Source of the DNA: Agreia sp. PsM10
GTDB taxonomy: Bacteria > Actinomycetota > Actinomycetes > Actinomycetales > Microbacteriaceae
Assembly: GCF_030433855.1 (NCBI RefSeq)
Contig: NZ_JARUXC010000007.1
Coordinates: 62,001-126,000, forward strand
DNA length: 64,000 nt
Reading direction: 5' to 3'
Part shown: piece by piece, positions 43,050-51,165 of the stretch
Position numbering within the stretch: position 1 is the first letter of the stretch
How the letters are laid out: each line of letters starts with the position of its first letter
Notes under the pieces: model-generated
Seen by the model: the letters and a program-made list of their open reading frames with translations, nothing else
What the model was told of the DNA's origin: nothing
Databases searched by the model: none
Translations under genes and position numbers: made by a program

Positions 43050-43739
43050 ATGAACCCCATCGAACAGCTCGTCAGCAATTTTCAAGACCTCGTCGCCCAG
43101 GTGCCCGAGTTCCTCCAACCACTCATCCTCGTGCTCGCCGGAGCCGTTCCCTTCGTCGAGGGCGAGCTCTCAGCCATCATCGGCGTGATCGGCGGAGTCA
43201 ATCCGATCGCCGCCGCCATCGCCGGCGCCACGGGCAACTTTCTGTGCGTGCTGCTCGTGGTGCTGCTGAGCTCGCGGGCACGCACCGCGGTCGTCGACCG
43301 TCGGGCCGCTCGGGCTTCGTCTTGGGCTTCGGCTTCGGCTTCGGCTTCGGCTTCGGCTTCGGCTTCGGCTTCGGCGAAGCGGATGCGCGCGGGCCACGAC
43401 GGGGTCGGCTCGTCGACGGCGGGTGTTCCGACCACGAGCATCGCCACGGTCGACGTCGCCGAGGTCGACGCGGACTCGCACGCCGCCGAGGCGAAGCCCA
43501 CAAAGCCCCTATCGAAGGGCCGCCTGCGCTTCAATAAGTGGCTCGTGCGCTTCGGCGTTCCGGGGGCGAGCATCCTCGGGCCACTGGCGATCCCCACTCA
43601 GATCACGTCGGCCATCCTGGTCGCCGGAGGCACCCCGCGGGCATGGGTTCTTCTCTGGCAGGCCGTCGCGATCGTCTTCTGGACGACCGTGGGCACGACC
43701 TCGGTCTGGCTCGCCCTGCGCGTCGCGACCGGCGCCTGA
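43050..43739 (+). CDS. putative small-multidrug export protein with (Ala-Ser)8 linker
   Basis: A 229-aa membrane protein of the Sm_multidrug_ex type: PLILVLAGAVPFVEGELSAI, GVNPIAAAIAGATGNFLCVL at the N-terminus and RFGVPGASILGPLAIPTQI, TTVGTTSVWLALRVA at the C-terminus. Between the two membrane halves lies a hydrophilic insert (about 80-155) that contains eight Ala-Ser repeats encoded by (GGCTTC)8. The repeat length is a multiple of three, so copy changes alter linker length without a frameshift. Export of drugs is a family-level guess. Confidence 0.8.
   Translation: MNPIEQLVSNFQDLVAQVPEFLQPLILVLAGAVPFVEGELSAIIGVIGGVNPIAAAIAGATGNFLCVLLVVLLSSRARTAVVDRRAARASSWASASASASASASASASAKRMRAGHDGVGSSTAGVPTTSIATVDVAEVDADSHAAEAKPTKPLSKGRLRFNKWLVRFGVPGASILGPLAIPTQITSAILVAGGTPRAWVLLWQAVAIVFWTTVGTTSVWLALRVATGA
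43325..43372 (+). repeat. hexanucleotide microsatellite (GGCTTC)8
   Basis: Eight perfect head-to-tail copies of GGCTTC, inside the small-export gene, encoding alternating Ala and Ser. Flanking near-copies (GGGCTTCGTCTT before, GGCGAAG after) suggest earlier expansion. Expected to be length-variable between strains. Confidence 0.95.
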
Positions 43740-43769
43740 CGCTGCGCGCTGCCCCTAGAACTCCCCGCT

Positions 43770-43809
43770 GCGGACAGTAGTTGCCGGCGCACCGGGCACT
43801 ACTGTCCGC
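43770..43809. terminator. hairpin between convergent genes
   Basis: GCGGACAGTAGT (43770-43781) pairs perfectly with ACTACTGTCCGC (43798-43809) over a 16-nt loop. It follows the stop of the exporter gene and precedes, on the other strand, the end of the MFS gene, so a shared terminator is likely. A partial third arm GGCACTACTGGCGGAC follows. Confidence 0.6.
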
Positions 43810-43836
43810 GAGGGGCACTACTGGCGGACCCCACTG

Positions 43837-43885
43837 CGCCGATCGAGCAGCGGCGCGACAAAGGAGCCCGCGGATCGAGATCACC
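43837..43885. repeat. dispersed 49-bp intergenic repeat, copy 2
   Basis: CGCCGATCGAGCAGC to GATCGAGATCACC, same length as the copy at 28406-28454 with about five differences. Placed downstream of the hairpin in the space between convergent genes. Confidence 0.75.
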
Positions 43886-43925
43886 CCCGGCGGCCTCGGG
43901 CCACTCGACCGACGCAGAAGCAGCA

Positions 43926-45140
43926 CTATTCGACCGGCGTGCTCGACCTCCAGCTCGGCAGCGCGATCAGCGACAGCAGCGCCGTGATCGCCGACGCCCC
44001 GAGCACCACCCACGCCACAACAGATGTCCCCGCCGCACCCACGACCGCTCCCGCCACGAGAGTTCCCGCGCCGATCCCGAGCGTCATCGCGCTGACCACC
44101 CACCCGTTCGCCTCGGTGAGCGCGGCGGCAGGGCTGAGCTGCGCGATGCGCTCGAACACCTGGCCCAGTGTCGGAGGAAGCATCAGCCCCGAGACACCTG
44201 CGACGACCACGTACACCCAGGTCGGCAGCCCTGTCGCCACGAGGGGCAGGTACCCGACCGCCAGCAGAAGCCCGCACACCGTGAGCAGTCGTGCCGGGGT
44301 CGAACCGAGGGGCCGGATGCCGACGACGGTCGCGCCGACGAGGGCACCCGCGGCGTTCACCGCGAGGATCCATCCGGCGAGTCCGTCGCTGGCCCGGGCA
44401 GCTTCGGAGGCGGTCGCCACGATGGTCAGCGCCCCGACCGGAACGCCGATGCCGAAGGTGAACACGGCGACCCGGGCGACGGCCGGCATAAGAATAGGCG
44501 ACCGGATGCCCGGGTGGGCGGCGCCCCCGGCCCGTCGGTGGGCCGAGGCGGCGCGGGGTGCCGGGTTGACGATGAAGGCGAGCGCGCCGACGAGTCCGAG
44601 CCCGGCCGCGAACAGGAGGTTGCCGACCGGGCCGAAGACGGCGATTCCGACGACGGTGAGCAGCGGACCGACGATGAAGATGATCTCCTGGGCACCGGCA
44701 TCCAGACTGAAGGCGGCCTTGAGCTGCGGGCCGGGGTTCACCAGACGCGGCCAGAGGGCGCGAAGGGCGGGCTCGAGCGGCGGCGTGAACACGCCGGCGG
44801 CCGCCGCGAGGGCCACGGCGAGGCCCGGCAACGGTTCGAGGGTCAGCGCCATGCCGGTGAAGGCGAGAAAGCTCAGGATGCCGCTCAGGGCGAGAATGGC
44901 GACCTGCCCGAAGCGGTCGATGAGTCTGCCGAGAAGCGGCTGTCCGACGGCTCCGGCGACCACGTAGACCGCGGTGATGAGCCCGGCGAAGCCGAAGTCT
45001 CCGCTGGTCGACCGCACGAGCTGAACGATCGCGAGTGCCGCCATCGCTCCGGGCAGACGGCCCAGCAGCGAGGTGAGGAGCAGGTACGCGGTGTGCCGGC
45101 TCCGCAGAACGGAGACGACGGGGAAGGGCGTGCGTGTCAT
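43926..45140 (-). CDS. MFS transporter
   Basis: A 404-aa transporter with about twelve TM helices; GQPLLGRLIDRFGQ is the A-like motif after TM2. The sequence belongs to the unassigned MFS group often annotated only as MFS transporter. AGTCTG on the plus strand (CAGACT on the minus) at 45147-45152 lies 6 nt before the ATG and fits a leaderless -10. No adjacent regulator. Confidence 0.87.
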   Translation of the reverse strand: MTRTPFPVVSVLRSRHTAYLLLTSLLGRLPGAMAALAIVQLVRSTSGDFGFAGLITAVYVVAGAVGQPLLGRLIDRFGQVAILALSGILSFLAFTGMALTLEPLPGLAVALAAAAGVFTPPLEPALRALWPRLVNPGPQLKAAFSLDAGAQEIIFIVGPLLTVVGIAVFGPVGNLLFAAGLGLVGALAFIVNPAPRAASAHRRAGGAAHPGIRSPILMPAVARVAVFTFGIGVPVGALTIVATASEAARASDGLAGWILAVNAAGALVGATVVGIRPLGSTPARLLTVCGLLLAVGYLPLVATGLPTWVYVVVAGVSGLMLPPTLGQVFERIAQLSPAAALTEANGWVVSAMTLGIGAGTLVAGAVVGAAGTSVVAWVVLGASAITALLSLIALPSWRSSTPVE

Positions 45141-45151
45141 AGGTCCAGTCT

Positions 45152-45181
45152 GGTCTCGATGCGCTTCGGTCGAAGACGGCC
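45152..45181. repeat. partial copy of the dispersed repeat arm
   Basis: GGTCTCGATGCGCTTCGGTC and following bases resemble the inverted arm at 45711-45740 (GGTCTCGATACGCTTCGGCC). It overlaps the promoter zone of the MFS gene. Confidence 0.55.
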
Positions 45182-45347
45182 GTGCAGTGACTCCAAGGTC
45201 TGCACTGAGTTACGCTTCTCGAGGCTTCGACGCAGCGCGAGCGTGCACTCGCGTCGGGCTGCCCAGTTCAGTTCTCAACGCGGCAATCGGCGACGCCGTT
45301 CGCTCGGGCGTCATCGCCGTACCGATCGATTACTTCCGGGAGTAGGC

Positions 45348-45638
45348 ATGGAGAGCGACACCGACCATCCACTCGTCGTGGAGTTCGACGGCGAACGGCA
45401 CGAGCTGCTGTGGCCGCCGGCTGTGCCGCTCGCCGACTTCTTGAAATCACGTGGCATCAAGGTGCCATATGCGTGCGGAGAGGGCTTCTGCGGCGCGTGC
45501 ATCGCGCGTCTGACCAGCGGCAGCGTGACCATGGCCATCAACGAGATCCTCGACGAGGACGACCTCTCGAACGACTTGATTCTCGGCTGCCAGGCCGTGC
45601 CCGACGGTGACGAACCCATCACGGTCATCTACGACTGA
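45348..45638 (+). CDS. [2Fe-2S] plant-type ferredoxin
   Basis: A 96-aa ferredoxin. The cluster ligands are in YACGEGFCGACIARL (three Cys) and LGCQAVP (fourth Cys), the chloroplast-type arrangement. Such small ferredoxins feed electrons to oxygenases or reductases; none is adjacent. The upstream 150 nt hold an in-frame-looking fragment ending in SGVIAVPIDYFRE just 2 nt before this ATG, possibly the remnant of a partner gene. AGTAGGC precedes the start, so the ribosome-binding site is weak. Confidence 0.85.
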   Translation: MESDTDHPLVVEFDGERHELLWPPAVPLADFLKSRGIKVPYACGEGFCGACIARLTSGSVTMAINEILDEDDLSNDLILGCQAVPDGDEPITVIYD

Positions 45639-45657
45639 GCGCCGCCGCACTGCTCTG

Positions 45658-45760
45658 CGCTGATCGAGTAGCGGGTGAGGAACGAACCCGAGTATCGAGA
45701 TCACCACCGGTGGTCTCGATACGCTTCGGCCGCAGGCGGCCTCTGGCTACTCGACCGGCG
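45658..45760. repeat. dispersed intergenic repeat, copy 3, as inverted pair
   Basis: 45658-45705 is a diverged copy of the 49-bp repeat; it is followed at once by an inverted copy (to about 45760, ending GCTACTCGACCGGCG). GTATCGAGATCACC and GGTGGTCTCGATAC form the inner stem, GATCGAGTAGC and GCTACTCGACC the outer one. Between convergent genes; may terminate both. Confidence 0.7.
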
Positions 45761-45768
45761 CAAGGAAG

Positions 45769-47250
45769 CTAGTCGAGCAGCAGCGCCGGCTCTTCCATGA
45801 TGCTCGCGACGTCGGCCAGGAACCGGCTCGCCACATCGCCGTCGACAACACGGTGATCGAAGCTCGCCCCGACGGTCGTCACAAACCGCGGACGTACTTC
45901 CCCATCCACGACCCACGGCTTCTGCTTGATCGTTCCCAGGGCGACGATCGCGACCTCGCCCGGGTTCAGAATCGGCGTGCCCGTGTCCATGCCGAACACC
46001 CCGATGTTCGTGATCGTGATCGTCCCGTTGGCTTGGTCCGCCGGCGAGGTGCGCCCCTCGCGCGCGGTCAGCGTGAGCTGCTCCAGCGCCGTGGCGAGCT
46101 CGAGCAGCGACATGTCCTGCGCATCCTTCACGTTCGGAACGATCAGCCCGCGCGGGGTCGCCGCCGCGATGCCGAGGTTCACGTAGTTGCGAACGATGAT
46201 CTCCTTGTCGGTCCACGCCGAGTTCACCATCGGGTTGCGGCGCACGGCCCAGATCATGGCCCGCGCCATGATCAGCAGCGGCGATACCTTCACGCCGGTG
46301 AAGTCGGTCGACGTCTTCAGTCGCTTCACGAACTCCATGGTGCGAGTCGCGTCGACGTCGACGAACAGGCTCACGTGCGGCGCCGAGAACGCGGAGTGCG
46401 TCATGGCCTTCGCGATCTGCTTGCGCACGCCCTTCACGGGAATGATCTCTTCACGCGTGTCGGCCCACTGCGGCGTCTCGATGTTGTGGAACACCTTCGC
46501 CTGCTCCGCGTGGCGCACGACGTCGTCGCGGGTGATGTCGCCGATGGGCCCGGTGGGCTGCACCTCGGCGAGGTTCACGCCCAGGTCTTTGGCGAGCTTG
46601 CGAATGGGCGGCTTGGCGATGATCGGCAGGCCCGTGAGAACGGGCACGCGTGCCGCGCGGGCACCGGATGCCTGCGGCTGGCCGCTCGATGCGGGCCCGG
46701 TCGACGCTGCGTTTGGCTTGGGTGCCGCGGCGCCCGCGCCGGAGCGAGCGGGCCGGCGGCTGGCGACGTGACCCTTGATGCCGTACCCGACCAGAACCGC
46801 GCCCGACGAGCTGTCGGATTCCTGCGAGACCGAGGCGGCGGCATCCGCTCGCACCTGCTCGGCCTCGACGACCGCGGGCGACGACGCGACCGCGGGGGCG
46901 ACGTGGTGTGCGGCCGTGGGGGCCGGGGCGGGCTCGCGCACGGGAGCCGCGGCAGCCGCGGTGATGGGCGTCTCGAACCCGGGAACGGGAGCGGACGCGG
47001 ACGTGCCGCCGGAGGAGGTGACGGTGATGATCGGCGTTCCCACGTCGACGGTGTCGCCCTCGGCGACGAGCAGTCCTTCGACGACGCCCTCGAACGGAGA
47101 GGGCAGCTCGACGAGCGACTTGGCGGTCTCGATCTCGACGAGCACGTCGTTGATGGCGACGGTGTCACCGGGGGCGACGCGCCACGAGACGATCTCGGCC
47201 TCGGTGAGGCCTTCGCCGACGTCGGGGAGGTTGAAGTGCGAGGTGGTCAC
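45769..47250 (-). CDS. dihydrolipoamide acyltransferase (E2) of a 2-oxoacid dehydrogenase
   Basis: A 493-aa E2. One lipoyl domain at 1-78 with the modified Lys44 in [11 protein letters not shown]; an Ala/Pro-rich linker; a peripheral-subunit-binding domain near 215-255 ([26 protein letters not shown]); and the catalytic core ending in [15 protein letters not shown] with the active-site His and Asp. Third gene of the E1-alpha/E1-beta/E2 operon. Acyl specificity (branched-chain vs pyruvate) cannot be settled from motifs, but the E1-alpha favours branched-chain. Confidence 0.93.
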   Translation of the reverse strand: MTTSHFNLPDVGEGLTEAEIVSWRVAPGDTVAINDVLVEIETAKSLVELPSPFEGVVEGLLVAEGDTVDVGTPIITVTSSGGTSASAPVPGFETPITAAAAAPVREPAPAPTAAHHVAPAVASSPAVVEAEQVRADAAASVSQESDSSSGAVLVGYGIKGHVASRRPARSGAGAAAPKPNAASTGPASSGQPQASGARAARVPVLTGLPIIAKPPIRKLAKDLGVNLAEVQPTGPIGDITRDDVVRHAEQAKVFHNIETPQWADTREEIIPVKGVRKQIAKAMTHSAFSAPHVSLFVDVDATRTMEFVKRLKTSTDFTGVKVSPLLIMARAMIWAVRRNPMVNSAWTDKEIIVRNYVNLGIAAATPRGLIVPNVKDAQDMSLLELATALEQLTLTAREGRTSPADQANGTITITNIGVFGMDTGTPILNPGEVAIVALGTIKQKPWVVDGEVRPRFVTTVGASFDHRVVDGDVASRFLADVASIMEEPALLLD

Positions 47251-47277
47251 GATGCCATCCTTTGCGATTGAAGCGGG

Positions 47278-47326
47278 CCCTTCGACGGGCTCAGGGAACG
47301 GACCGTTCCCTGAGCCTGTCGAAGGG
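47278..47326. repeat. palindromic repeat TTCGACAGGCTCAGGGAAC, intra-operon
   Basis: Arms 47278-47299 and 47305-47326 match at 21 of 22 positions around a 5-nt loop, giving a very stable hairpin in the 87-nt gap between the E1-beta and E2 genes. It could attenuate or stabilise the operon message and so set E1:E2 ratio. A related arm is at 32294-32331. Confidence 0.8.
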
Positions 47327-47337
47327 AAATCATGGGT

Positions 47338-48318
47338 CTAGTAAGCCAGCGACCGGTCGACGGCCTCGAGGATGCGGTCGACGTCGGGCAGGAACAGCTG
47401 CTCGATGCGAGGCGCGGGAACGGGAACGTCGAAGCTCGACACCCGGATGACGGGAGCCTGCAGCGAGTAGAACGCCTTCTCGGCGACGGTGGCGGCGATC
47501 TCGGATCCGACGCTGACGAAGCCGGCGGCCTCCTGGCATACGACCAGGCGGCCGGTCTTGGTGACCGACTCGAGAATGGGCGCGTAGTCGATGGGGCTGA
47601 TCGAGCGCAGGTCGATCACCTCGAGGCTGACGCCTTCCGACGCGGCGAGCTCTGCGGCCTGCAGCATCATGGTGACCATGGCGCCGTGGCCGACGAGCGT
47701 CGCATCCGTGCCCGTGCGCGCGACGCGACTGGCGTGCAGCGGCGAGGCCGAGGCATCCAGATCGACGGGGCCCTTGGGCCAGTAGCGGCTCTTGGGCTCG
47801 AAGAAGATCACGGGGTCGTTCGACTCGATCGACTCCTGGATCATCCAGTAGGCGTCGTTGGGGGTCGACGGGCTGACCACGCGCAGGCCGGCCGTGTGCG
47901 CGAAGTACGCCTCGGGGCTCTCCATGTGGTGCTCGATCGCGCCGATGTGGGCGCCGTAGGGGATGCGGATGACCACGGGCATGGTGAGCGTTCCGCGACC
48001 GCGGTTGGTGAGTTTGGCCAGCTGCGTGGTGATCTGGTTGAAGGCCGGGTAGACGAAGCCATCGAACTGGATCTCGCAGACCGGGCGGTAGCCGCGCAGG
48101 GCGAGGCCGATGGCGGTGCCGACGATTCCCGACTCGGCGAGGGGCGTGTCGAGCACGCGCTTGTCGCCGAACTCGGCCTTGATGCCCTCGGTCACGCGGA
48201 AGACGCCGCCGAGCGTGCCGATGTCCTCACCCATGAGCAGGACTTTGTCGTTGTCGGTCATGGCCTTGCGCAGGCCCGCATTGATGGCCTTCGCCAGCGG
48301 AAGTTCTTCGACGGCCAT
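47338..48318 (-). CDS. 2-oxoacid dehydrogenase E1 beta subunit
   Basis: A 326-aa transketolase-like beta subunit: LLMGEDIGTLGGVFRVTEG near the N-terminus, DTPLAESGIVGTAIGLALRG, VVIRIPYG and the C-terminal half EVIDLRSISPIDYAPIL. It forms an alpha2-beta2 E1 with the upstream gene; start and stop share one base (48318). Downstream, the palindromic repeat separates it from E2. Confidence 0.93.
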   Translation of the reverse strand: MAVEELPLAKAINAGLRKAMTDNDKVLLMGEDIGTLGGVFRVTEGIKAEFGDKRVLDTPLAESGIVGTAIGLALRGYRPVCEIQFDGFVYPAFNQITTQLAKLTNRGRGTLTMPVVIRIPYGAHIGAIEHHMESPEAYFAHTAGLRVVSPSTPNDAYWMIQESIESNDPVIFFEPKSRYWPKGPVDLDASASPLHASRVARTGTDATLVGHGAMVTMMLQAAELAASEGVSLEVIDLRSISPIDYAPILESVTKTGRLVVCQEAAGFVSVGSEIAATVAEKAFYSLQAPVIRVSSFDVPVPAPRIEQLFLPDVDRILEAVDRSLAY

Positions 48319-49439
48319 TACTTGTCTCCTCCGAACGACGCCTCGTAGTTCGCCAGCCAGGCCTTCTGCTCGGTGATGAGCGGGTGCGGCTCGCTGTAGA
48401 CGTGGTCGAACAGGTTGTCGATCGTGGGGTTGGGCAGCTCGAGCGTGCGCTTCCGGATGTCCGCCGCGAAGTCGGCCGCCTCCTGCTCGACGTCGGCGAA
48501 GAAGGCCTCGCTCGCGCCCTTGTTCTTCAAGAAGGCCTCGAAGCGCAGAATCGGGTCGCGGGCGACCCAGTAGGCCAGCTGCTCGTCATTCTGGTAGCGG
48601 GTGGGGTCATCGGATGTCGTGTGGGCGCCGATGCGGTACGTTTGGGCCTCGATATAGCTGGGTCCAAGGCCGTTGCGGGCATCGTCGAGGTGCTTGGCGC
48701 TCACCGCGTAACTGGCGAGCACGTCGTTGCCGTCGACCTGCACGCTCGGAATGCCGAAGCCGCGCGGGCGCAGGTAGAGAGGGACGCGTGACTGCGTGGC
48801 GACCGGAACCGAGATGGCCCACTGGTTGTTCTGCAAAAAGAAGACGGTGGGCGTCTGGTAGCTGGCCGCGAAGACCATGGCCTCGTTGACGTCGCCCTCG
48901 CTGGTGGAGCCGTCGCCAAAGTAGACGATCACGGCGGTGTCGGTGTCGGGGTTGCCTGTTCCGACGGCGCCGTCGAAGTTGATGCCCATGCCGTAACCGG
49001 TGGCGTGCAGCGTCTGCGTGCCGAGAACCAGGGTGTAGCCGTGGAAGTTGCCGTTCTTCGGGTCGTTCACGTCCCACCCGCCGAGGGTGGTGCCGCGCAT
49101 CAGCTCGACAATGCCCATCAGGTCGATGCCGCGGATCTTGCCGACGACGTGCTCGCGGTAGCTGGGGAAGATGTGGTCCTGGCGCTTCGTTGCCCGGGCC
49201 GATCCGACCTGAGCGGCCTCTTGTCCGTGGCTCGGCGGCCACAGGGCCATCTGCCCCTGACGCTGCAGGTTGGTGCATTCGGTGTCGAAGCGCCGGATGA
49301 CGGCCATATCGCGATAGAACTGCTCGTGCTGTTCGTCGGTGAGCGCCTCTATGTAAGGCAGGTACTCGTCGCTCCCGGCGCTGGGAGCGAAGGAACCGTC
49401 TGTGGCCAGAAATTGAACCGCGGGCGGAGGAGTGGTCAT
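48318..49439 (-). CDS. 2-oxoacid dehydrogenase E1 alpha subunit
   Basis: A 373-aa thiamine-diphosphate subunit. The TPP motif runs from GDGSTSEGDVNEAM to FLQNNQWAIS; HGQEAAQVGSARA is the conserved first motif. The phosphorylation-loop-like YRIGAHTTSDDPTRYQND favours branched-chain 2-oxoacid over pyruvate dehydrogenases. First gene of the operon; AAGAGGG upstream of the ATG. The E3 subunit is not encoded nearby, as is usual. Confidence 0.92.
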   Translation of the reverse strand: MTTPPPAVQFLATDGSFAPSAGSDEYLPYIEALTDEQHEQFYRDMAVIRRFDTECTNLQRQGQMALWPPSHGQEAAQVGSARATKRQDHIFPSYREHVVGKIRGIDLMGIVELMRGTTLGGWDVNDPKNGNFHGYTLVLGTQTLHATGYGMGINFDGAVGTGNPDTDTAVIVYFGDGSTSEGDVNEAMVFAASYQTPTVFFLQNNQWAISVPVATQSRVPLYLRPRGFGIPSVQVDGNDVLASYAVSAKHLDDARNGLGPSYIEAQTYRIGAHTTSDDPTRYQNDEQLAYWVARDPILRFEAFLKNKGASEAFFADVEQEAADFAADIRKRTLELPNPTIDNLFDHVYSEPHPLITEQKAWLANYEASFGGDK

Positions 49440-49470
49440 GGATGAACCCTCTTGTCTTTCGCTTGTATGG

Positions 49471-50577
49471 CTACGCTATCGGGTGCGTCGACGGGCCATC
49501 TGAGAGGGTTGCGACAAGCTTTGACGAGATAGCGATGAGTTTCTCTACAGATTCGTGCTCGCCGATCGAAATGCGCACTCCTTCGGGGTGGAATGCGCGC
49601 ACGACTATTCCATTTTCGGCATATACCTGTGCAGCGTGCGCGGTGTGCTCTCCGGTGGGCAGCCAGATGAAGTTTCCCTGGGGCTTCGGAGCGTCCCAGC
49701 CCTGGTCGATGAGGGCGACCCAGAGGTCGTCGCGGCGCTGGGCGATGTCTGCGACTCGCTCGTTGAGCTGCACGTCGTCGCCCAGGCTCACGACGGCGGC
49801 GTGCTGCGCCTGGTCGGTGATTCCGAGCGGGATGGCAGTCGTGCGAGCGGCCTGCAGAATGGCGGCGGGGCCGATGCCGTAGCCGACGCGCAGCCCGGCG
49901 AGCCCGTAGGCCTTGGAGAATGTGCGCAGCACAACGAGGTTCGGGTACTTGCCCAGGAGCTCCTTGCCGTCCACCGCGTCGTCGTCGGTGACGAACTCGC
50001 GGTAGGCCTCGTCGAGGATCACGAGCAGGTCGCTCGGAACGGCGTCCATGAACTCGGCGAACTCGTCTTTGGTGACGATCGTGCCGGTCGGGTTGTTGGG
50101 GCTGCACACGATGATCAGGCGCGTGCGCTCGGTGATCGCGTCTCTCATGGCATCTAGATCGTGCCGGTGATCGTCGCTGTTCGGAACCTTCACGCTGACC
50201 GCCCCGGTGAGGGTGGGCATCCAGGGGTAGGCCTCGAACGACCGCCACGAGTAGACGACCTCGTCACCCGCGCCGGCCGCGGCCTGCACGAGCTGAACAA
50301 GGAGGGAGACCGACCCCGCCCCGATGATGACCTCGTCGGCGCTCACGCCGAACCGCTCGGCCAGCTTGGCGGTGAGGTCGGGCGCGGCGGCATTCGGATA
50401 GCGATTGAGCGAGGCGCTGGCCTTCTCGACGGCCTCGAGCACCCCGGGCAGCGGCGGAAAGGGGTTCTCGTTGCTGGAGAGCTTGAACCCTCCCTCTATA
50501 GAGGTGCCCTGCTTATACGGCGGCAAAGCGAGGATCTCGGGGCGCAGCTTGACGGGGGGAATGGAGGAGTCACTCAC
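49471..50577 (-). CDS. HisC-like / aromatic amino acid aminotransferase
   Basis: A 368-aa fold-type I PLP enzyme: [10 protein letters not shown] at the N-terminus, [29 protein letters not shown] and the PLP lysine in [16 protein letters not shown]. Belongs to the HisC/Pat group acting on histidinol phosphate or aromatic amino acids. GTG start at 50577, fixed by TAGACT exactly 6 nt upstream. It lies 31 nt before the E1-alpha gene, so it may supply 2-oxoacids to that complex. Last core gene before the foreign island. Confidence 0.9.
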   Translation of the reverse strand: MSDSSIPPVKLRPEILALPPYKQGTSIEGGFKLSSNENPFPPLPGVLEAVEKASASLNRYPNAAAPDLTAKLAERFGVSADEVIIGAGSVSLLVQLVQAAAGAGDEVVYSWRSFEAYPWMPTLTGAVSVKVPNSDDHRHDLDAMRDAITERTRLIIVCSPNNPTGTIVTKDEFAEFMDAVPSDLLVILDEAYREFVTDDDAVDGKELLGKYPNLVVLRTFSKAYGLAGLRVGYGIGPAAILQAARTTAIPLGITDQAQHAAVVSLGDDVQLNERVADIAQRRDDLWVALIDQGWDAPKPQGNFIWLPTGEHTAHAAQVYAENGIVVRAFHPEGVRISIGEHESVEKLIAISSKLVATLSDGPSTHPIA

Positions 50578-50583
50578 TGGGTC

Positions 50584-50589
50584 AGTCTA
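50584..50589 (-). promoter_or_regulatory. -10 element TAGACT, leaderless
   Basis: TAGACT on the minus strand ends 6 nt before the GTG start of the aminotransferase. It probably drives the aminotransferase and the oxoacid dehydrogenase genes behind it. Confidence 0.5.
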
Positions 50590-50656
50590 TGTTGGCTGTC
50601 CTTTCCGCGGATCACGACGTTAGAGCATCAGCCCCAGCCCCGCATTGCACCAGAGA

Positions 50657-50695
50657 CCGGGGGTGGCGTCCTACTACGTCGCCTGAGTCCCCCGG
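50657..50695. terminator. possible terminator of the ubiquitin-like operon
   Basis: CCGGGGG (50657-50663) and CCCCCGG (50689-50695) form a short GC-rich stem with a 25-nt loop, just downstream of the DUF6527 stop on the minus strand. The position also marks the visible change from high-GC core to lower-GC island. Confidence 0.4.
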
Positions 50696-50736
50696 CGTGA
50701 GATTTAGCGTCATCACTCGATCCTTGTTGGCGCGCT

Positions 50737-51165
50737 TTAGCGGCCGAAGAAAGTCTTGAGAAGTCTCATCAAGAATGACGGTTTACGTGCAACAGGTTCC
50801 GACACTAGAGCTTGGTCTTCCGCAGTCGAGAAATGAATGTCGAGATCGCGTTGATCGTTCGCCCGGCCGTTCTCGATCTCCTTCTTTGTCCAGAGGGCTG
50901 CCCAATGAACTTTGTTCCCACGAATCCAGTAGTGGGCCTGGCAGGGGTATTCCCAGTTACCGACCGAGGGCGTAATACTGACGGCCTCGCCATCGAAGTA
51001 CATTTTCCACTCGGCTGGACTGAGCGGCAATACAACGCTATTTCCGCAGCCGCTGGCGCAGAGATGTGCCGTAGTCGCGTACTTCATCGAGATGTACAAC
51101 ACACCCGGCTCGAGTGTGTTCGGAAAGGTATCGATGAACTCTGGATCGAGGTACTCAGTCTTCAA
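50737..51165 (-). CDS. DUF6527 metal-binding protein of ubiquitin-like operon
   Basis: A 142-aa protein matching DUF6527. Likely metal ligands cluster in AHLCASGCGNSVVLPL (His34, Cys36, Cys40) and YPCQAHYWIRG (Cys75, His78), a treble-clef-like pattern. A short amphipathic C-terminus (FLMRLLKTFFGR) could touch membranes. It overlaps the E1-like gene by 11 nt and is the last gene of the multiubiquitin-E1 operon; the family is regularly found in such operons. It may be the ligase-like, target-recognition or deconjugating factor; its activity is not known to me. Confidence 0.78.
   Translation of the reverse strand: MKTEYLDPEFIDTFPNTLEPGVLYISMKYATTAHLCASGCGNSVVLPLSPAEWKMYFDGEAVSITPSVGNWEYPCQAHYWIRGNKVHWAALWTKKEIENGRANDQRDLDIHFSTAEDQALVSEPVARKPSFLMRLLKTFFGR

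Noticed and set aside
43325-43372. CRISPR-like array
   Set aside because: Six-base units with no spacers; a coding microsatellite. No Cas gene in the window.
43198-43503. Lys-Pro repeat protein on the minus strand over the (GGCTTC)8 tract
   Set aside because: Antisense reading of the microsatellite; the plus strand encodes conserved membrane segments on both sides.
45769-49439. Calling the complex pyruvate dehydrogenase with gene symbols
   Set aside because: Motifs fit the heterotetrameric E1 class in general; the SDDPTRYQ loop leans to branched-chain, but specificity cannot be proven from sequence by eye.
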